Assembly (NCBI GenBank): GCA_030408505.1 | Contig: JAUHQI010000002.1 | Location: 1-34,673, forward strand | Reading direction: 5' to 3' | DNA: 34,673 nucleotides | Source of the DNA: Candidatus Sacchlamyda saccharinae | Lineage (GTDB): Bacteria; Chlamydiota; Chlamydiia; Chlamydiales; Rhabdochlamydiaceae | Part shown: in pieces, positions 23,435 through 32,807 of the stretch | How positions within the stretch are numbered: the stretch's first letter is position 1 | How the letters are laid out: every line of letters begins with the position of its first letter | The notes under the pieces: model-generated | What the model was told of the DNA's origin: nothing | Database searches by the model: none | What the model saw: only the letters and a program-made list of their open reading frames with translations | Translations under genes and position numbers: made by a program

Positions 23435-25388
23435 TCATCCCTTGACTCTCTACACCCATGAGTTTTGCCGGTTTTAAGTTGGCCACTACGACCACTTTTT
23501 TGCCGACGAGTTCTTGCGGATCTTCATAATATTGTGCGATGCCCGAAACGATGGTTCTCTTTGCAAAGCCAACATCTACGGTGAGCTTCAGAAGTTTCTT
23601 GGATTTGGGGACCGGCTCGACATCTAGAATTTGAGCCACACGCAGATCCATTTTTAGGAAGGTATCAAAGCCAATTTCTTCTTTGGGAGGCTCTACTGCA
23701 ACTTCTACATCCTCTAGTACTCTATTCAATTCCTCTTCTTCTTTTTTTATCAGGGCATCTTCTACTTTTTTGAAGAGAGGCTCTGGCTCATTGAATGGTG
23801 TTTCTGGGGTGATTTTTTCATCCATAATATGACTCCAATTTTGTTTGGCAAGCTCGGTATCAAAACCGATTAGCTGCCAGAGTTTTTGCGCTGCTACCGG
23901 GATAATGGGAGAAGAAACAAGCGCTAAGGCTTTTAGGCATTCTATGCACATGCCGATAGTATCTAACATCTCCTGACGGGTATTCGGATCCTTTGCCAAG
24001 ACCCAAGGTTTTTTCGCATCAAAATAGACATTGCCAATGGTGGCAAGTTCCATGATTTCTTGTGTAGCGCGCCTTAAGTGGAAAGTGCTGTAGGACTCTT
24101 TGATTTTCTGAACGAGTGCCTCTACTTTGGCTCGGAACTCTTTGTCTTCATTTTGGATTTTGGGCATTTTGCCCGCGCAATGTTTCTGAGCAAAGACGAG
24201 GGTCCGATTGGCTAGGTTCCCGTACTTACCAAGGAGCTCGGAGTTGCAGCGCATCTGAAAGTCTTTCCAGGTAAACTCTGCGTCTTGCGTCTCGGGGGCA
24301 TTGGCGGCTAGGCAATAGCGGATTTGGTCGGGTGTAAACTCTAAAAAGAATCGTTCAAAATCGATGGTCCAATTATCGGATTTACTAAACTGCCTTCCCT
24401 CTAGGTTGAGGAACTCGTTGGCAGGCACCTCATCCACGAGCTTATAGGGCTGGTTTTGGCCCATGGTCATTGCGGGAAAAAATACAGCGTGAAAAGGGAT
24501 GTTATCTTTACCGATAAAATGAACGAGTTTTGTGTCAGGGCTGCACCAAAAACCTTTCCAGGCATCTTTCTCGCCTATTATTTCGGCCCATTCTTTTGCT
24601 GCAGAAATGTAGCCAATCGGCGCGTCAAACCAGACGTAAAAGACTTTCCCCTCTGTCCCCTCAAGTGGGATGGGAACACCCCATTCTGAATCGCGGGTGA
24701 TGGCGCGAGGGCGGAGCTCGTCAATATACCCTTTAGCAAAATTGACGACATTGGGTTTCCAGTCTTTTTTCTCGATCCAGGATTTTAGCTGCTCTTTGAA
24801 TTTATCAAAAAGGAGGAACCAATGTTTGGTGGGTTTTAGGGTCAGAGGCGATCCTGATATTTTTGAGCGTGGGGATTTGAGATCGGTAGACTCATAGCTC
24901 GCCCCACATTTTTGGCATTCGTCCCCCCTCGCCTGATCAAATCCGCATTTGGGGCACGTGCCTACTACATACCGATCGGCCAAAAAGCGCTTATCTTCTA
25001 TCGAGTAGAGTTGATCGGTCACTTTTTCTTCGATATAGCCGCCTGCTAAAAGGTCCTTAAAGTACTGTTGAACCGTTTCTACATGGCCCGGCCATGTCGT
25101 GCGAGAGTAATGATCGAAAGAAAACTCGAGTTTCTCGAAAAAGGCTTTGTTGATCTCATGGTAGATATCGACATGCTCTTTAGGCGACCGTTTTGCCATT
25201 TCAGCGCTAATGGTAACCGCTACGCCATACTCGTCAGAGCCACAGAGATAGAGGACATCAGCTCCCTGAAGCCTTTGGAACCTGGCATAGCAGTCTCCTG
25301 GAAGATAGGCCCCTGCAACATGGCCGAAGTGCAACGGACCATTGGCATACGGAAGTGCTGAAGTGATGAGTATCTTTTCTTTCGTCAT
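23358..25388 (-). CDS. metG: Methionyl-tRNA synthetase with C-terminal tRNA-binding domain
   Basis: 676 residues. Class I signatures: HFGH (HIGH) in ALPYANGPLHFGHVAG, and FSKSDN (KMSKS-like) in GRQFSKSDNW. A zinc knuckle CPKC/CQKC is in the CP insertion at about 142-160. After a Glu-rich linker comes an EMAPII/Trbp111-like OB domain (FLKMDLRVAQI to the end), which strengthens tRNA binding and dimerises. The enzyme charges tRNA-Met and initiator tRNA. Its ATG overlaps the previous small gene by 4 nt (ATGA), making it the last gene of the long operon that starts at rpmE. Confidence 0.95.
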   Translation of the reverse strand: MTKEKILITSALPYANGPLHFGHVAGAYLPGDCYARFQRLQGADVLYLCGSDEYGVAVTISAEMAKRSPKEHVDIYHEINKAFFEKLEFSFDHYSRTTWPGHVETVQQYFKDLLAGGYIEEKVTDQLYSIEDKRFLADRYVVGTCPKCGFDQARGDECQKCGASYESTDLKSPRSKISGSPLTLKPTKHWFLLFDKFKEQLKSWIEKKDWKPNVVNFAKGYIDELRPRAITRDSEWGVPIPLEGTEGKVFYVWFDAPIGYISAAKEWAEIIGEKDAWKGFWCSPDTKLVHFIGKDNIPFHAVFFPAMTMGQNQPYKLVDEVPANEFLNLEGRQFSKSDNWTIDFERFFLEFTPDQIRYCLAANAPETQDAEFTWKDFQMRCNSELLGKYGNLANRTLVFAQKHCAGKMPKIQNEDKEFRAKVEALVQKIKESYSTFHLRRATQEIMELATIGNVYFDAKKPWVLAKDPNTRQEMLDTIGMCIECLKALALVSSPIIPVAAQKLWQLIGFDTELAKQNWSHIMDEKITPETPFNEPEPLFKKVEDALIKKEEEELNRVLEDVEVAVEPPKEEIGFDTFLKMDLRVAQILDVEPVPKSKKLLKLTVDVGFAKRTIVSGIAQYYEDPQELVGKKVVVVANLKPAKLMGVESQGMIIVAGLEKGIEMLHLQNAQPGDQIS

Positions 25389-25618
25389 GCTGCCGAGTGG
25401 TTGTGCTCATGTGCTTTGCGCTCGATCTCATCGACCTCTCTTAGCTCGTCGATATATTTGGGGTCGGGATTCTTTTTGATATCACGGATGATATCTCGCA
25501 GGTGTGTATCTCTACCCGACTGAATATAATATCGTCCAAGTTTAATCGCGAAATGAGCGAGCTCAAAATTGCTTCTGCAAATATTTTTTAGAGCTTCATT
25601 TGTCATAGCTTCTGCCAT
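25385..25618 (-). CDS. Small conserved protein in the rpoZ position, possible divergent omega subunit
   Basis: 77 residues. It sits between gmk and metG, where Chlamydia has a small hypothetical gene and where many other bacteria have rpoZ after gmk. The segment NICRSNFELAHFAIKLGRYYI has the spacing of the omega helix 'NRFELVLLAARRARQL', but other omega marks are weak, so the assignment is a hypothesis. The rest is charged helix with a His-rich end (HEHNHSAA). It overlaps gmk by 23 nt and metG by 4 nt. The second Met (25606) is an alternative start. Confidence 0.6.
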   Translation of the reverse strand: MAEAMTNEALKNICRSNFELAHFAIKLGRYYIQSGRDTHLRDIIRDIKKNPDPKYIDELREVDEIERKAHEHNHSAA

Positions 25619-26213
25619 TGATTCTCTCCGTTTTGTGTTCTTCTGCTATAAATATGCTGCGCAAAATCTCGTATGCGCGATGTAAGTTGTCATTTACGAT
25701 GACATAGTCGTATTGAGGGGCCATCTCGATTTCGTGCTCAGCCCTTTTGAGCCTCTCTTCGATGAGCTCTTCATTTTCCGTTTTCCGATTGAACAATCTA
25801 GCGCGAAGCTCTCCCATAGAAGGGGGCTTTATGAAGATGAAGACGGCATCGGTCTTTTGTTTTTTCAGCTGCATGGCGCCGTCCGTATCGATCACGAGGA
25901 TCACGTGCTCACCATTTTTTAGATTTTTCTCGATGCTAGTGTTTAAGGTGCCATAATGATTACCAAACACCTCAGCATGCTCTAAAAATTCTCCAGCTTT
26001 GACTTTGCTTTCAAACTCATCGTTTTCCATGAAATGGTAGTCGACGTCAGCGATTTCTCCCTTTCTTGGCTTTCTAGTCGCGCAGGAAATACTCTCTTTC
26101 ACACAAGGAAACTCATCAATGAGCATACGGGCCAGGGTTGTTTTCCCAGTGCCTGCGGGGGCGCTGACTACAAAGATCAGCCCTTTTTTAAGATTTCCGA
26201 GTAGACTTTCCAT
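25596..26213 (-). CDS. gmk: Guanylate kinase
   Basis: 205 residues. P-loop SAPAGTGKTT near 18, the GMP-binding SCATRKPRKGE (about 43-53) and DVDYHFMEND, then Y-G-T-L, all as in Gmk. It converts GMP to GDP with ATP. ATG 26213 shares a base with the stop of the YicC-family gene (TAATG). The order yicC-gmk-rpoZ is widespread in bacteria, which supports the reading of the next small gene as an omega candidate. Confidence 0.95.
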   Translation of the reverse strand: MESLLGNLKKGLIFVVSAPAGTGKTTLARMLIDEFPCVKESISCATRKPRKGEIADVDYHFMENDEFESKVKAGEFLEHAEVFGNHYGTLNTSIEKNLKNGEHVILVIDTDGAMQLKKQKTDAVFIFIKPPSMGELRARLFNRKTENEELIEERLKRAEHEIEMAPQYDYVIVNDNLHRAYEILRSIFIAEEHKTERINGRSYDK

Positions 26214-27055
26214 TATTCTATATTTTGCACCTGTTCTCGTATCTTTTCCAGCTCAGCTTTTGCATCAATGACCTTTTTTGTCACAGACAGGGCGGCAGTC
26301 TTAGAACCAATGGTATTGATTTCACGTAGCATCTCCTGTGTAAGAAATTCTAGTGTTCTTCCTACGCTCTCTTCTTTAGAAGAAAGAAGATCCTGCATTT
26401 GTTTAAAGTGTGATTTCAACCTAGTGATTTCTTCTGTGATGTCCACTTTTTCGGAAAAGAGGGCGATTTCTTTCAATATCCTCTCATCCTTGCCCGCCTC
26501 TTCAAATAGCTCTTTTAAGCGAGAAGTCAATTTTTTGCGATGATTTTCGGGGCTTTTCGCGTTCTCTTTTTCCATGAATGAAACGCTTGCAGAGAGGATT
26601 TTTAGACGCTTTGTAATATCTTGAGCTAGCGCTTTTCCTTCGGTTTCTTTCATTTTAATGAGATCTTGCAGGGCTTTTGTCAGCGTTTTCTTCACTTCTG
26701 GTGCGCTAACTTCTTCTTCCAAAGAGCTGCGATCCATCTGCTGCAGGAGAAATGGGAGGGTGATCTCATCAGGAGAAAGCTTGAGTTCTTTAGCTATCTT
26801 GGTAAAGCCGCTTTTGAGCTTTTTCAAGAGCGATAGTGAGACTAGGGATTCTTCCCCCTTTGTATTCCGGATCTTTACAGCGATTTTCCCTCGGTGGATA
26901 ACTTTGGAAATACTTTTTCGTATTTCCATGTCCAAGGAAAGGAGTTCTCTATTTAGATGGGAATGGATATCAAGCCCTTTTCGGTTAACAGAAGAGAGTT
27001 CAACGTCAATCTCTTTGCTTCTTGCCCTTGCGTAGCCGGTCATGCTTCTAGCCAT
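26213..27055 (-). CDS. YicC family endoribonuclease-type protein
   Basis: 280 residues. The N-terminal ARSMTGYARA is the family hallmark (RSMTGFGRA in E. coli YicC), followed by VELSSVNRKGLDIH and RELLSLDMEIRKSISKVIHRGKIAV. The C-terminal DUF1732 end has LEFLTQEMLREINTIGSKT, also diagnostic. E. coli YicC is reported as a ribonuclease that affects sRNA stability; activity here is inferred from the family. It overlaps rnhB by 8 nt and gmk by 1 nt. Confidence 0.88.
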   Translation of the reverse strand: MARSMTGYARARSKEIDVELSSVNRKGLDIHSHLNRELLSLDMEIRKSISKVIHRGKIAVKIRNTKGEESLVSLSLLKKLKSGFTKIAKELKLSPDEITLPFLLQQMDRSSLEEEVSAPEVKKTLTKALQDLIKMKETEGKALAQDITKRLKILSASVSFMEKENAKSPENHRKKLTSRLKELFEEAGKDERILKEIALFSEKVDITEEITRLKSHFKQMQDLLSSKEESVGRTLEFLTQEMLREINTIGSKTAALSVTKKVIDAKAELEKIREQVQNIE

Positions 27056-27692
27056 TTTTTAATCTCCCAAAGCTCATTCGGTGGATGGGGGTTGCTCCGA
27101 GCTCATCGAGAGCATCCATATGCTCCTTTGTCCCGTACCCTTTGTGGTTTTTAAATCCATACTCTGGGTAGAGGTCATGATATCCCATCATAATATGATC
27201 GCGTGTTACTTTTGCAATAATTGATGCGGCAGCAATCGATTGCGCTTTTTGATCGCCGTCTACTACAGCTTCTGATGGCATGCATGAGTCGAATGTATGA
27301 CACCCATCTATCAGTAGAAACTGGGGCGTTTTCGTAAGTCGCTGGCAAGCCCGTTTCATCGCCTCAAGTGTTGCATTGTGGATGTTCAGCTCATCAATTT
27401 CAGAAGGTTCTACAATTCCAATGCCAAAATCGATATTGGGGTGAAGGATAAGGTCCTGGTATAGAGTATAGCGAAGCTTTTCGTTTAGTTTCTTACTATC
27501 GTCAATGCCCCGAAGGGTATACCCTTCTGGTAAAATGCAGGCGGAGGCAACGAGCGGACCAGCTAGTGGTCCTCTACCCGCTTCATCAACACCTGCAATC
27601 ACCTCAAATCCCTGATTGCGAACCTCTTCTTCGATGCTGCATAGTCGCTTTAGGCGATAAGTCTCTTTTCGCTTAGCGCTTTGAGCTCGCAA
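27048..27692 (-). CDS. rnhB: Ribonuclease HII
   Basis: 214 residues. Catalytic Asp/Glu in GVDEAGRGPLAGPLVASA, middle Asp in LLIDG and later Asp in AASIIAKVTRDHIM, all as in RNase HII. It removes RNA from RNA-DNA hybrids and single ribonucleotides from DNA. The start is a TTG immediately after the rplS stop (one base gap); no other plausible start precedes the conserved N-terminal region. A positively charged N-terminal extension of about 35 residues precedes the domain. Confidence 0.93.
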   Translation of the reverse strand: MRAQSAKRKETYRLKRLCSIEEEVRNQGFEVIAGVDEAGRGPLAGPLVASACILPEGYTLRGIDDSKKLNEKLRYTLYQDLILHPNIDFGIGIVEPSEIDELNIHNATLEAMKRACQRLTKTPQFLLIDGCHTFDSCMPSEAVVDGDQKAQSIAAASIIAKVTRDHIMMGYHDLYPEYGFKNHKGYGTKEHMDALDELGATPIHRMSFGRLKNG

Positions 27693-27693
27693 T

Positions 27694-28116
27694 CTACTCT
27701 TCTTTTGGCTTTTCTTCTTTGGCTTCTGGCTTGGGTGCTTCTGGAGCTGGAGCCGCAGCTTCTGTAGTTTTCAAAATACGCTCTTGGACTTTTGCTTTCT
27801 TCCCAACAACGCCACGAAGGTGGTAAAGCTTACCTCTACGCACTTTTCCGCGCTTGATCACTTCAATCTTCCCAACACGGGGGCTGTGTATCGGGAACAT
27901 TCTCTCCATCGCAGACCCATAAGCTATGCGATAAACGAGAATACTCTCAGAAATTCCGCTTCCCTTTCGCCCAATCACGGTGCCAGTATACACCTGAACA
28001 CGCTCTTTTGCTCCCTCGATGATGCGGTAGTTGATGCTGATCGTATCTCCTACTTTGAATTCGGGGATATCGGTCTTGAGCTGATCCGCTTCAATACTTT
28101 CAATCAGTTGATTCAT
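27694..28116 (-). CDS. rplS: 50S ribosomal protein L19 with Ala/Pro/Glu/Lys tail
   Basis: 140 residues. The L19 core is complete: PEFKVGDTISINYRIIEG, RVQVYTGTVIGRKGSGISE, RMFPIHSPRVGKIEV and GKVRRGKLYHLRG. The core normally ends near 115; here about 24 residues of Ala, Pro, Glu and Lys are added. L19 stabilises the 30S-50S bridge. The gene overlaps trmD by 17 nt, so the two are translated in series. Confidence 0.95.
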   Translation of the reverse strand: MNQLIESIEADQLKTDIPEFKVGDTISINYRIIEGAKERVQVYTGTVIGRKGSGISESILVYRIAYGSAMERMFPIHSPRVGKIEVIKRGKVRRGKLYHLRGVVGKKAKVQERILKTTEAAAPAPEAPKPEAKEEKPKEE

Positions 28117-28789
28117 CGTTTGCTCCTATTAATTCTGGCCTTACTTGCCGAGTTATCTTTTCACTTTGGCGCATGCGCCACTTTTCAATTTCTTTGTGGT
28201 TCCCACCGATAAGCACTTCGGGAACCCGCATTCCTTCAAATTCTTCAGGTCGTGTGTACTGAGGCCCTTCGAGCAACCCCTCCTGGAAAGAGTCTGATGC
28301 CGCGGCCTCTTTGTGACCCAAAACACCGGGGACAAAGCGGATGATCGCATCGGTTACAACCATTGCTGGCAAACAACCACTTGTCAGGACAAAATCCCCT
28401 ATGCTAATCACTTCGTCTACCTCGCTATCTATCACTCGCTGATCTATCCCTTCATAATGGCCGCACAGCAAAATCAAATGGGGCTTTTTAGCTAGCCCTT
28501 CGCACTTTTTTGCTTTGAGCATCTCGCCCTGCGGCGAGAGGTAAACCACATGAGAGTCTTCATTTCTCACACTCCGTATGGCAGAGACACATGGTCCTGG
28601 CATCATCAACATCCCTGGACCACCCCCGTAGGGACGGTCATCTACTCTTCGATGCTTATCTCGTGCAAAATCTCGGATATCGATCAGTTCGATCGAAATC
28701 ACCCCTTGCTCTTTTGCCCGTTTAATCATGCTCACATCAAAAGGACTGTAGAAGCATTCTGGGAAGAGCGAGAGGATGGTAATTTTCAT
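28100..28789 (-). CDS. trmD: tRNA (guanine37-N1)-methyltransferase
   Basis: 229 residues. SPOUT-fold trefoil knot motifs: LSLFPECF at the start, YGGGPGMLM, LSPQG, LLCGHYEGIDQRV and ISIGDFVLTSG, ending in LIGGNHKEIEKWR. It methylates G37 next to the anticodon to prevent frameshifts. rpsP ends and trmD starts at the same base (28789). All residues expected for the SAM knot are present. Confidence 0.96.
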   Translation of the reverse strand: MKITILSLFPECFYSPFDVSMIKRAKEQGVISIELIDIRDFARDKHRRVDDRPYGGGPGMLMMPGPCVSAIRSVRNEDSHVVYLSPQGEMLKAKKCEGLAKKPHLILLCGHYEGIDQRVIDSEVDEVISIGDFVLTSGCLPAMVVTDAIIRFVPGVLGHKEAAASDSFQEGLLEGPQYTRPEEFEGMRVPEVLIGGNHKEIEKWRMRQSEKITRQVRPELIGANDESTD

Positions 28790-29130
28790 TACTTTGCAGG
28801 AGCAGGTGTTGCTTTCTTACGGCTCGCTCTTTTCTTCGCAGCAATTTTCACTTTTTTCGCTTCTCGTTTCTCGTTCCACTGCTTGATCACATTGGGAGCT
28901 ACGCGAGCGATGAGATTTTTCGCATCTTCGGACATTTCTGCTCCGAGATTGAGCCAATGAAGCGCTCTCTCTTCGTTCACTTTTGCATTATTTTCTGCCA
29001 TAAAGGGATCATACCATCCCAAGTTATCCAGATACTTCCCGTCGCGCTTTACGTGTGTATCACAAGCAACTAAACGGTAGGTCTGGCGATTGGCACGCCC
29101 TTGTTGGCGCAAGCGAATTTTCACTGCCAT
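28789..29130 (-). CDS. rpsP: 30S ribosomal protein S16 with basic Ala/Lys tail
   Basis: 113 residues from ATG 29130, chosen because AAGGAGA stands 6-7 nt upstream and MAVKIRLRQQGRANRQTYRLV is the universal S16 start. A longer frame to 29190 runs into ffh and is rejected. The core ends near residue 85; the rest is a basic tail (KKVKIAAKKRASRKKATPAPAK). The start lies within the last 10 bp of ffh. S16 is needed for 30S assembly. Confidence 0.95.
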   Translation of the reverse strand: MAVKIRLRQQGRANRQTYRLVACDTHVKRDGKYLDNLGWYDPFMAENNAKVNEERALHWLNLGAEMSEDAKNLIARVAPNVIKQWNEKREAKKVKIAAKKRASRKKATPAPAK

Positions 29131-30449
29131 AACATCTCCTTTGACATTTTCATATCGGCCATCGACCCCATTTTCGGCATCGACTTGCACAGTTTTTTCA
29201 GTTTTTTAAATCCTTTTACAAGGCGATTCACATCATCGATGCTCGTTCCGCTCCCCTTCGCGATACGGCGGCGGCGGCTGGGTACCAGCTCAACCGTTTC
29301 TCCTCGCTCGGAGCTGGTCATCGATTGGATGATAGCCTCGGTTTTTTGAAATTCTTTTTCCGAGATGTCCAAATCTCCTAGATTCGACATTCCGGGAACC
29401 ATCTTGAGCAGACTCTTCATCGACCCCATTTTCTTCATCATGCCCATCTGTTTGAGATAGTCGTTGTAGGTAAAAGAAGCCTTGCGGAGTTTCTTCTCAA
29501 GTTTTTCACTTTCTTCTTCGCTAAAATGCTCTTCTGCTTTCTTTACGAGGTTAACTACATCGCCCATACCAAGGACCCGGTCAGCCATCGATTTTGGGTT
29601 GAAAACTTGGATATCATCGATGTGCTCGCCTATCCCCTCAAATTTCAGAGGTTTCTTGGTCACTTCAGTAATCGAGAGGGCTGCCCCAGCTCTTGCAGAG
29701 CCATCAAGCATCGTTAAGATCGAACCAGTTATTCCAAGCGCCCCATCAAACTCCTGGGCCGTTTTGACTGCGTCTTGTCCTGTGGTTGCATTCGCAACGA
29801 AGAGGATCTCTTGTGGGTTGAGCGCTTTTTTCAAGTCTTTGAGCTCATCCATTAAAGGAGCATCGATGTGCAGACGCCCGGCCGTGTCGACAAGCAAGAC
29901 ATCATAGCCTTCTTTGCGGGCTCTAGCCAGCGCTTCTTTCGCCACTTTGAGGGGCTTGTTTTCGCCATCTACAGCAACTACGTCGGTCTCACTTTGAGCG
30001 CAAACGCGCTTGAGCTGTTCCACAGCAGCTGGTCTTTGCAAATCACACGCCGCAACGAGAACCTTTTTATTTTGCTTTTTCAGGTGCGCAGCGAGTTTGG
30101 CAGTCATCGTCGTCTTCCCGGCTCCCTGAAGCCCGCACATCAAAAAGACAGCAGGTGAAGCATTCAATTGAAGACTGGGCTCCTCAGCTCCCATCAGGGC
30201 GACAAGCTCTTCGTGCACCACCTTAATAAATTGCTGATCGGGCTTTACAGATTTGATCACATCGGCGCCCAGAACCTTTTCCTTCACTCTTTTGACGAAT
30301 TGGGAAGCGACAGAATAATTAACATCGGCATCCAAAAGGGCAAGACGGACCTTGCGGACAGCGTCCGAGAGATTCTCCTCTGTCAGCTGTTTCTTGCCGG
30401 CCAGAGAGGAAAAAAGCTGAGTGAATTTATTAGCAACCGAATCAAACAT
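29121..30449 (-). CDS. ffh: Signal recognition particle protein Ffh
   Basis: 442 residues. N domain (1-90), GTPase G domain with GLQGAGKTTMTAKLA (about 108-122), DTAGRLHID, and TGQDAVKTAQEF; C-terminal M domain from about 300, Met-rich (QMGMMKKMGSMKSLLKMVPGM) and with the RNA-binding SRRRRIAKGSGTS. It binds signal sequences with the 4.5S RNA, which is not in this window. It lies 7 bp after prmC in the same operon. Confidence 0.96.
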   Translation of the reverse strand: MFDSVANKFTQLFSSLAGKKQLTEENLSDAVRKVRLALLDADVNYSVASQFVKRVKEKVLGADVIKSVKPDQQFIKVVHEELVALMGAEEPSLQLNASPAVFLMCGLQGAGKTTMTAKLAAHLKKQNKKVLVAACDLQRPAAVEQLKRVCAQSETDVVAVDGENKPLKVAKEALARARKEGYDVLLVDTAGRLHIDAPLMDELKDLKKALNPQEILFVANATTGQDAVKTAQEFDGALGITGSILTMLDGSARAGAALSITEVTKKPLKFEGIGEHIDDIQVFNPKSMADRVLGMGDVVNLVKKAEEHFSEEESEKLEKKLRKASFTYNDYLKQMGMMKKMGSMKSLLKMVPGMSNLGDLDISEKEFQKTEAIIQSMTSSERGETVELVPSRRRRIAKGSGTSIDDVNRLVKGFKKLKKLCKSMPKMGSMADMKMSKEMLWQ

Positions 30450-30456
30450 AATTAAT

Positions 30457-31305
30457 TCACTGCATTATAGGGGAATTTTGCTTGATATTCAAGGAAAAGA
30501 AGCGAGTATGGCCAGACCAGTCCTCTTCAACCAGCTGGTGCTCCCAGGGATCATCGGAAAAAATTTTACTAAGACCCTCTCCTTGCCCAGTGCCGATCTC
30601 AAAAAAAACTTTAGCCCCAGGGTTTAAAATAGTAGGCAATTCATTATTGAGTCGCTCATAGAACTCATATCCCGTTGCTCCAGACACCAAAGCCATTTTT
30701 GGCTCAAAATCCCGCACACTAGGGTCCAGCTGATCATACTCTGCCTCGGTCACATAAGGAGGATTACAGATCACCAGATCAAATTTCTCACCTTTTACTG
30801 GCTCTGTCAAATCTCCTTGAAGCCAGGTCACGTCAGGCCCATTCCCCATGGCTACATTCAGAGCTGCCTCAGAGAGATCCACCCCTACTACTTCCATATC
30901 GGGTTTCGCTCTCTTCAATCCAGCAGCCAGACAACCAGAGCCGGTGCACAAATCCAAAGCTCTGTTTTCAGCCCCATCCAACCTTTTGCAAATGAGATCA
31001 AGGAGTATTTCCGTTTCTGGACGTGGGATCAAAACGTCAGAAGTAACTTTAATTTTAGTCCCAAAAAATTCAACCTCGCCCAGAACATAGTCGACTGGTT
31101 CGCCTTTAATCACCCTTTTTAAAGCAGCTCGAAAAGGGACCAGTTCTTCCTCAACGAGCGGACGATCAAAGTGCATGTAAAGCTCGATTCTTTCTTTTTG
31201 GAGAAAATGGGCTAAAAGAGTCTCAGCAATAAAGCGGGGACGCGGAATCTGGTGCTGGGAAAGAAACTGGGTAGAGAGCTCTAATATTGATTTGCAATTC
31301 TTCAT
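30457..31305 (-). CDS. prmC: Peptide chain release factor N5-glutamine methyltransferase
   Basis: 282 residues. VLIPRPETE near 90, SAM site [15 protein letters not shown] (about 115-129) and the substrate motif VICNPPYV (about 180-187). It methylates the Gln of the GGQ motif in release factors. It follows prfA with a 4-nt overlap, so enzyme and substrate are made together. This order is conserved in Chlamydia (hemK after prfA). Confidence 0.96.
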   Translation of the reverse strand: MKNCKSILELSTQFLSQHQIPRPRFIAETLLAHFLQKERIELYMHFDRPLVEEELVPFRAALKRVIKGEPVDYVLGEVEFFGTKIKVTSDVLIPRPETEILLDLICKRLDGAENRALDLCTGSGCLAAGLKRAKPDMEVVGVDLSEAALNVAMGNGPDVTWLQGDLTEPVKGEKFDLVICNPPYVTEAEYDQLDPSVRDFEPKMALVSGATGYEFYERLNNELPTILNPGAKVFFEIGTGQGEGLSKIFSDDPWEHQLVEEDWSGHTRFFSLNIKQNSPIMQ

Positions 31306-32369
31306 GAGTACTTAAGCTTTTCCTGATGAAAATAGGCAACGAGAGGCTCAGTGATCTCCTCTAAGTCCCCTGTCATCACTCGGTCTAACTTATAAAGAGT
31401 GAGATCAATCCGGTGGTCGGTGATCCGGTTCTGCGGATAGTTATAAGTCCGGATCCTTTCAGAGCGGTCGCCCGTCCCGACTTGAGATTGCCGAAGCTCT
31501 GAAAGCTCTTTTTGCGCCTTTTTTCTCTGCTCTTCAACAATCTTCGCAGAGAGAAGACGCATCGCCTTATCTCGATTTTTGTGCTGAGATTTTTCTTGCT
31601 GGCAATAGGCCACAGTTCCCGTTGGAATGTGCGTAATCCGGACAGCTGAGTCGGTCGTATTGACATGCTGACCACCGGCGCCAGAAGCTCGATAAGTGTC
31701 AATTTTTAGATCTTTTTCATCGAGGTCGATCGTCTCTTCTTCATCGGGCTCCATCAAAACAGCCAAAGTAACCGCAGAAGTATGAACGCGCCCTTGCGTC
31801 TCGGTTTCAGGCACCCTCTGCACACGGTGCGTTCCTGCTTCATACTGAAGAAGCCTGTGAACATTAGGCCCTGAGAGAACCATGATGTATTCTTTAAAGC
31901 CACCTACTTCGGATTCGGTGAAGGAAAGAGGCTCAAAAGTCCAGCCACATTTAGCTGCATAGAGCTGATACATGCGAACTATGTCACCTACAAAAAGAGC
32001 CGCCTCATCCCCGCCAGTTCCAGCACGGACTTCCATAATCGTATTGCGCGAGTCATTGGGATCGGGAGGAACGAGAAGTGTTTCGACTTTACTGCGAGCT
32101 AAGGGGGCCTGCTCTTCTAAAGAAGCAATCTCTTCTTGGAGCATAGCAAGGAGCTCTTCATCGGTTTCTAGATCGAGAAGCTCCTTATCTTCCTTGAGCT
32201 GTTTCTCGATATTTTGCAGAGAGCCCCAGGCCTCATTCACCTGAGATAAATAGGAGTGCTCCTGAGTGAGCTCTCTATAAGTCTTCTGATCTGAAAGAGT
32301 ATCGGGACTTCCCAAAAGCGCTTCCACTTCTGAGAGCCGCTCGATTAGCTTAGCAACGCGCTGCTCCAT
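31302..32369 (-). CDS. prfA: Peptide chain release factor 1
   Basis: 355 residues. The catalytic GGQ loop is in [20 protein letters not shown]; the stop-codon recognition region holds the family's PET/PxT-like loop ([15 protein letters not shown]). RF1 reads UAA and UAG. The neighbouring prmC would methylate the GGQ glutamine. It starts right after the rpmE stop with no spacer. Confidence 0.96.
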   Translation of the reverse strand: MEQRVAKLIERLSEVEALLGSPDTLSDQKTYRELTQEHSYLSQVNEAWGSLQNIEKQLKEDKELLDLETDEELLAMLQEEIASLEEQAPLARSKVETLLVPPDPNDSRNTIMEVRAGTGGDEAALFVGDIVRMYQLYAAKCGWTFEPLSFTESEVGGFKEYIMVLSGPNVHRLLQYEAGTHRVQRVPETETQGRVHTSAVTLAVLMEPDEEETIDLDEKDLKIDTYRASGAGGQHVNTTDSAVRITHIPTGTVAYCQQEKSQHKNRDKAMRLLSAKIVEEQRKKAQKELSELRQSQVGTGDRSERIRTYNYPQNRITDHRIDLTLYKLDRVMTGDLEEITEPLVAYFHQEKLKYS

Positions 32370-32696
32370 TTATTTTTTAGGAGTCGTCTTTTTCGCTACT
32401 TTTTTCTTAGCAGGAGCCTTTTTTTCTTCTTTGGCCTCTTCTTTCTTAGGTTCTGCTCTCTTAGCGTAGCGCTTGCGGAACTTATCAACACGTCCTTCGG
32501 TGTCAACAAACTGCGTGCTGCCCGTAAAGAATGGGTGCGAAGCTGAAGAAATAGCCACGCGATAGACAGGATATTCCTTCCCTTCAAATGTATCAGTTTC
32601 TTCAGGCTTCAGAGTAGAACCGCAGACAAACTTTGTCCCAGTAGAGGAATCGACAAATAGGATGTCTTGATAATCAGGGTGACCTTCTTTTTTCAT
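32370..32696 (-). CDS. rpmE: 50S ribosomal protein L31, zinc-free form with Lys-rich tail
   Basis: 108 residues. [20 protein letters not shown] and [29 protein letters not shown] match L31. Only one Cys is left of the CxxC...CxxC site (KFVCGST), so this is a zinc-independent form similar to type B in the middle but with a type A-like end. The last ~28 residues are Lys/Ala/Glu/Pro repeats. It is the first gene of the long operon. Confidence 0.93.
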   Translation of the reverse strand: MKKEGHPDYQDILFVDSSTGTKFVCGSTLKPEETDTFEGKEYPVYRVAISSASHPFFTGSTQFVDTEGRVDKFRKRYAKRAEPKKEEAKEEKKAPAKKKVAKKTTPKK

Positions 32697-32728
32697 TGGA
32701 GCTCCAAAAAGTATTTACACAAGAGCCA

Positions 32729-32757
32729 ATTTTACCAAACTCCCCCTTTAACCACAA
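32729..32757 (-). promoter_or_regulatory. Promoter of the rpmE-to-metG operon
   Basis: Minus strand: TTGTGG (32757-32752), exactly 17 nt, TAAAAT (32734-32729). The expected start is near 32722, giving a leader of about 25 nt with GGAG before the rpmE ATG. Confidence 0.6.
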
Positions 32758-32807
32758 GACCAGACAAATACGAATTCAGAATTTAAATATTGAGATTGCA
32801 AATATCC

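Noticed and set aside
29131..29190. Longer N-terminus for S16
   Set aside because: The extension reads through the ffh end, and the universal S16 start at 29130 has a strong ribosome site.
29482..29907. Ser-rich plus-strand ORF of 141 codons in ffh
   Set aside because: Antisense shadow of a well-conserved gene.
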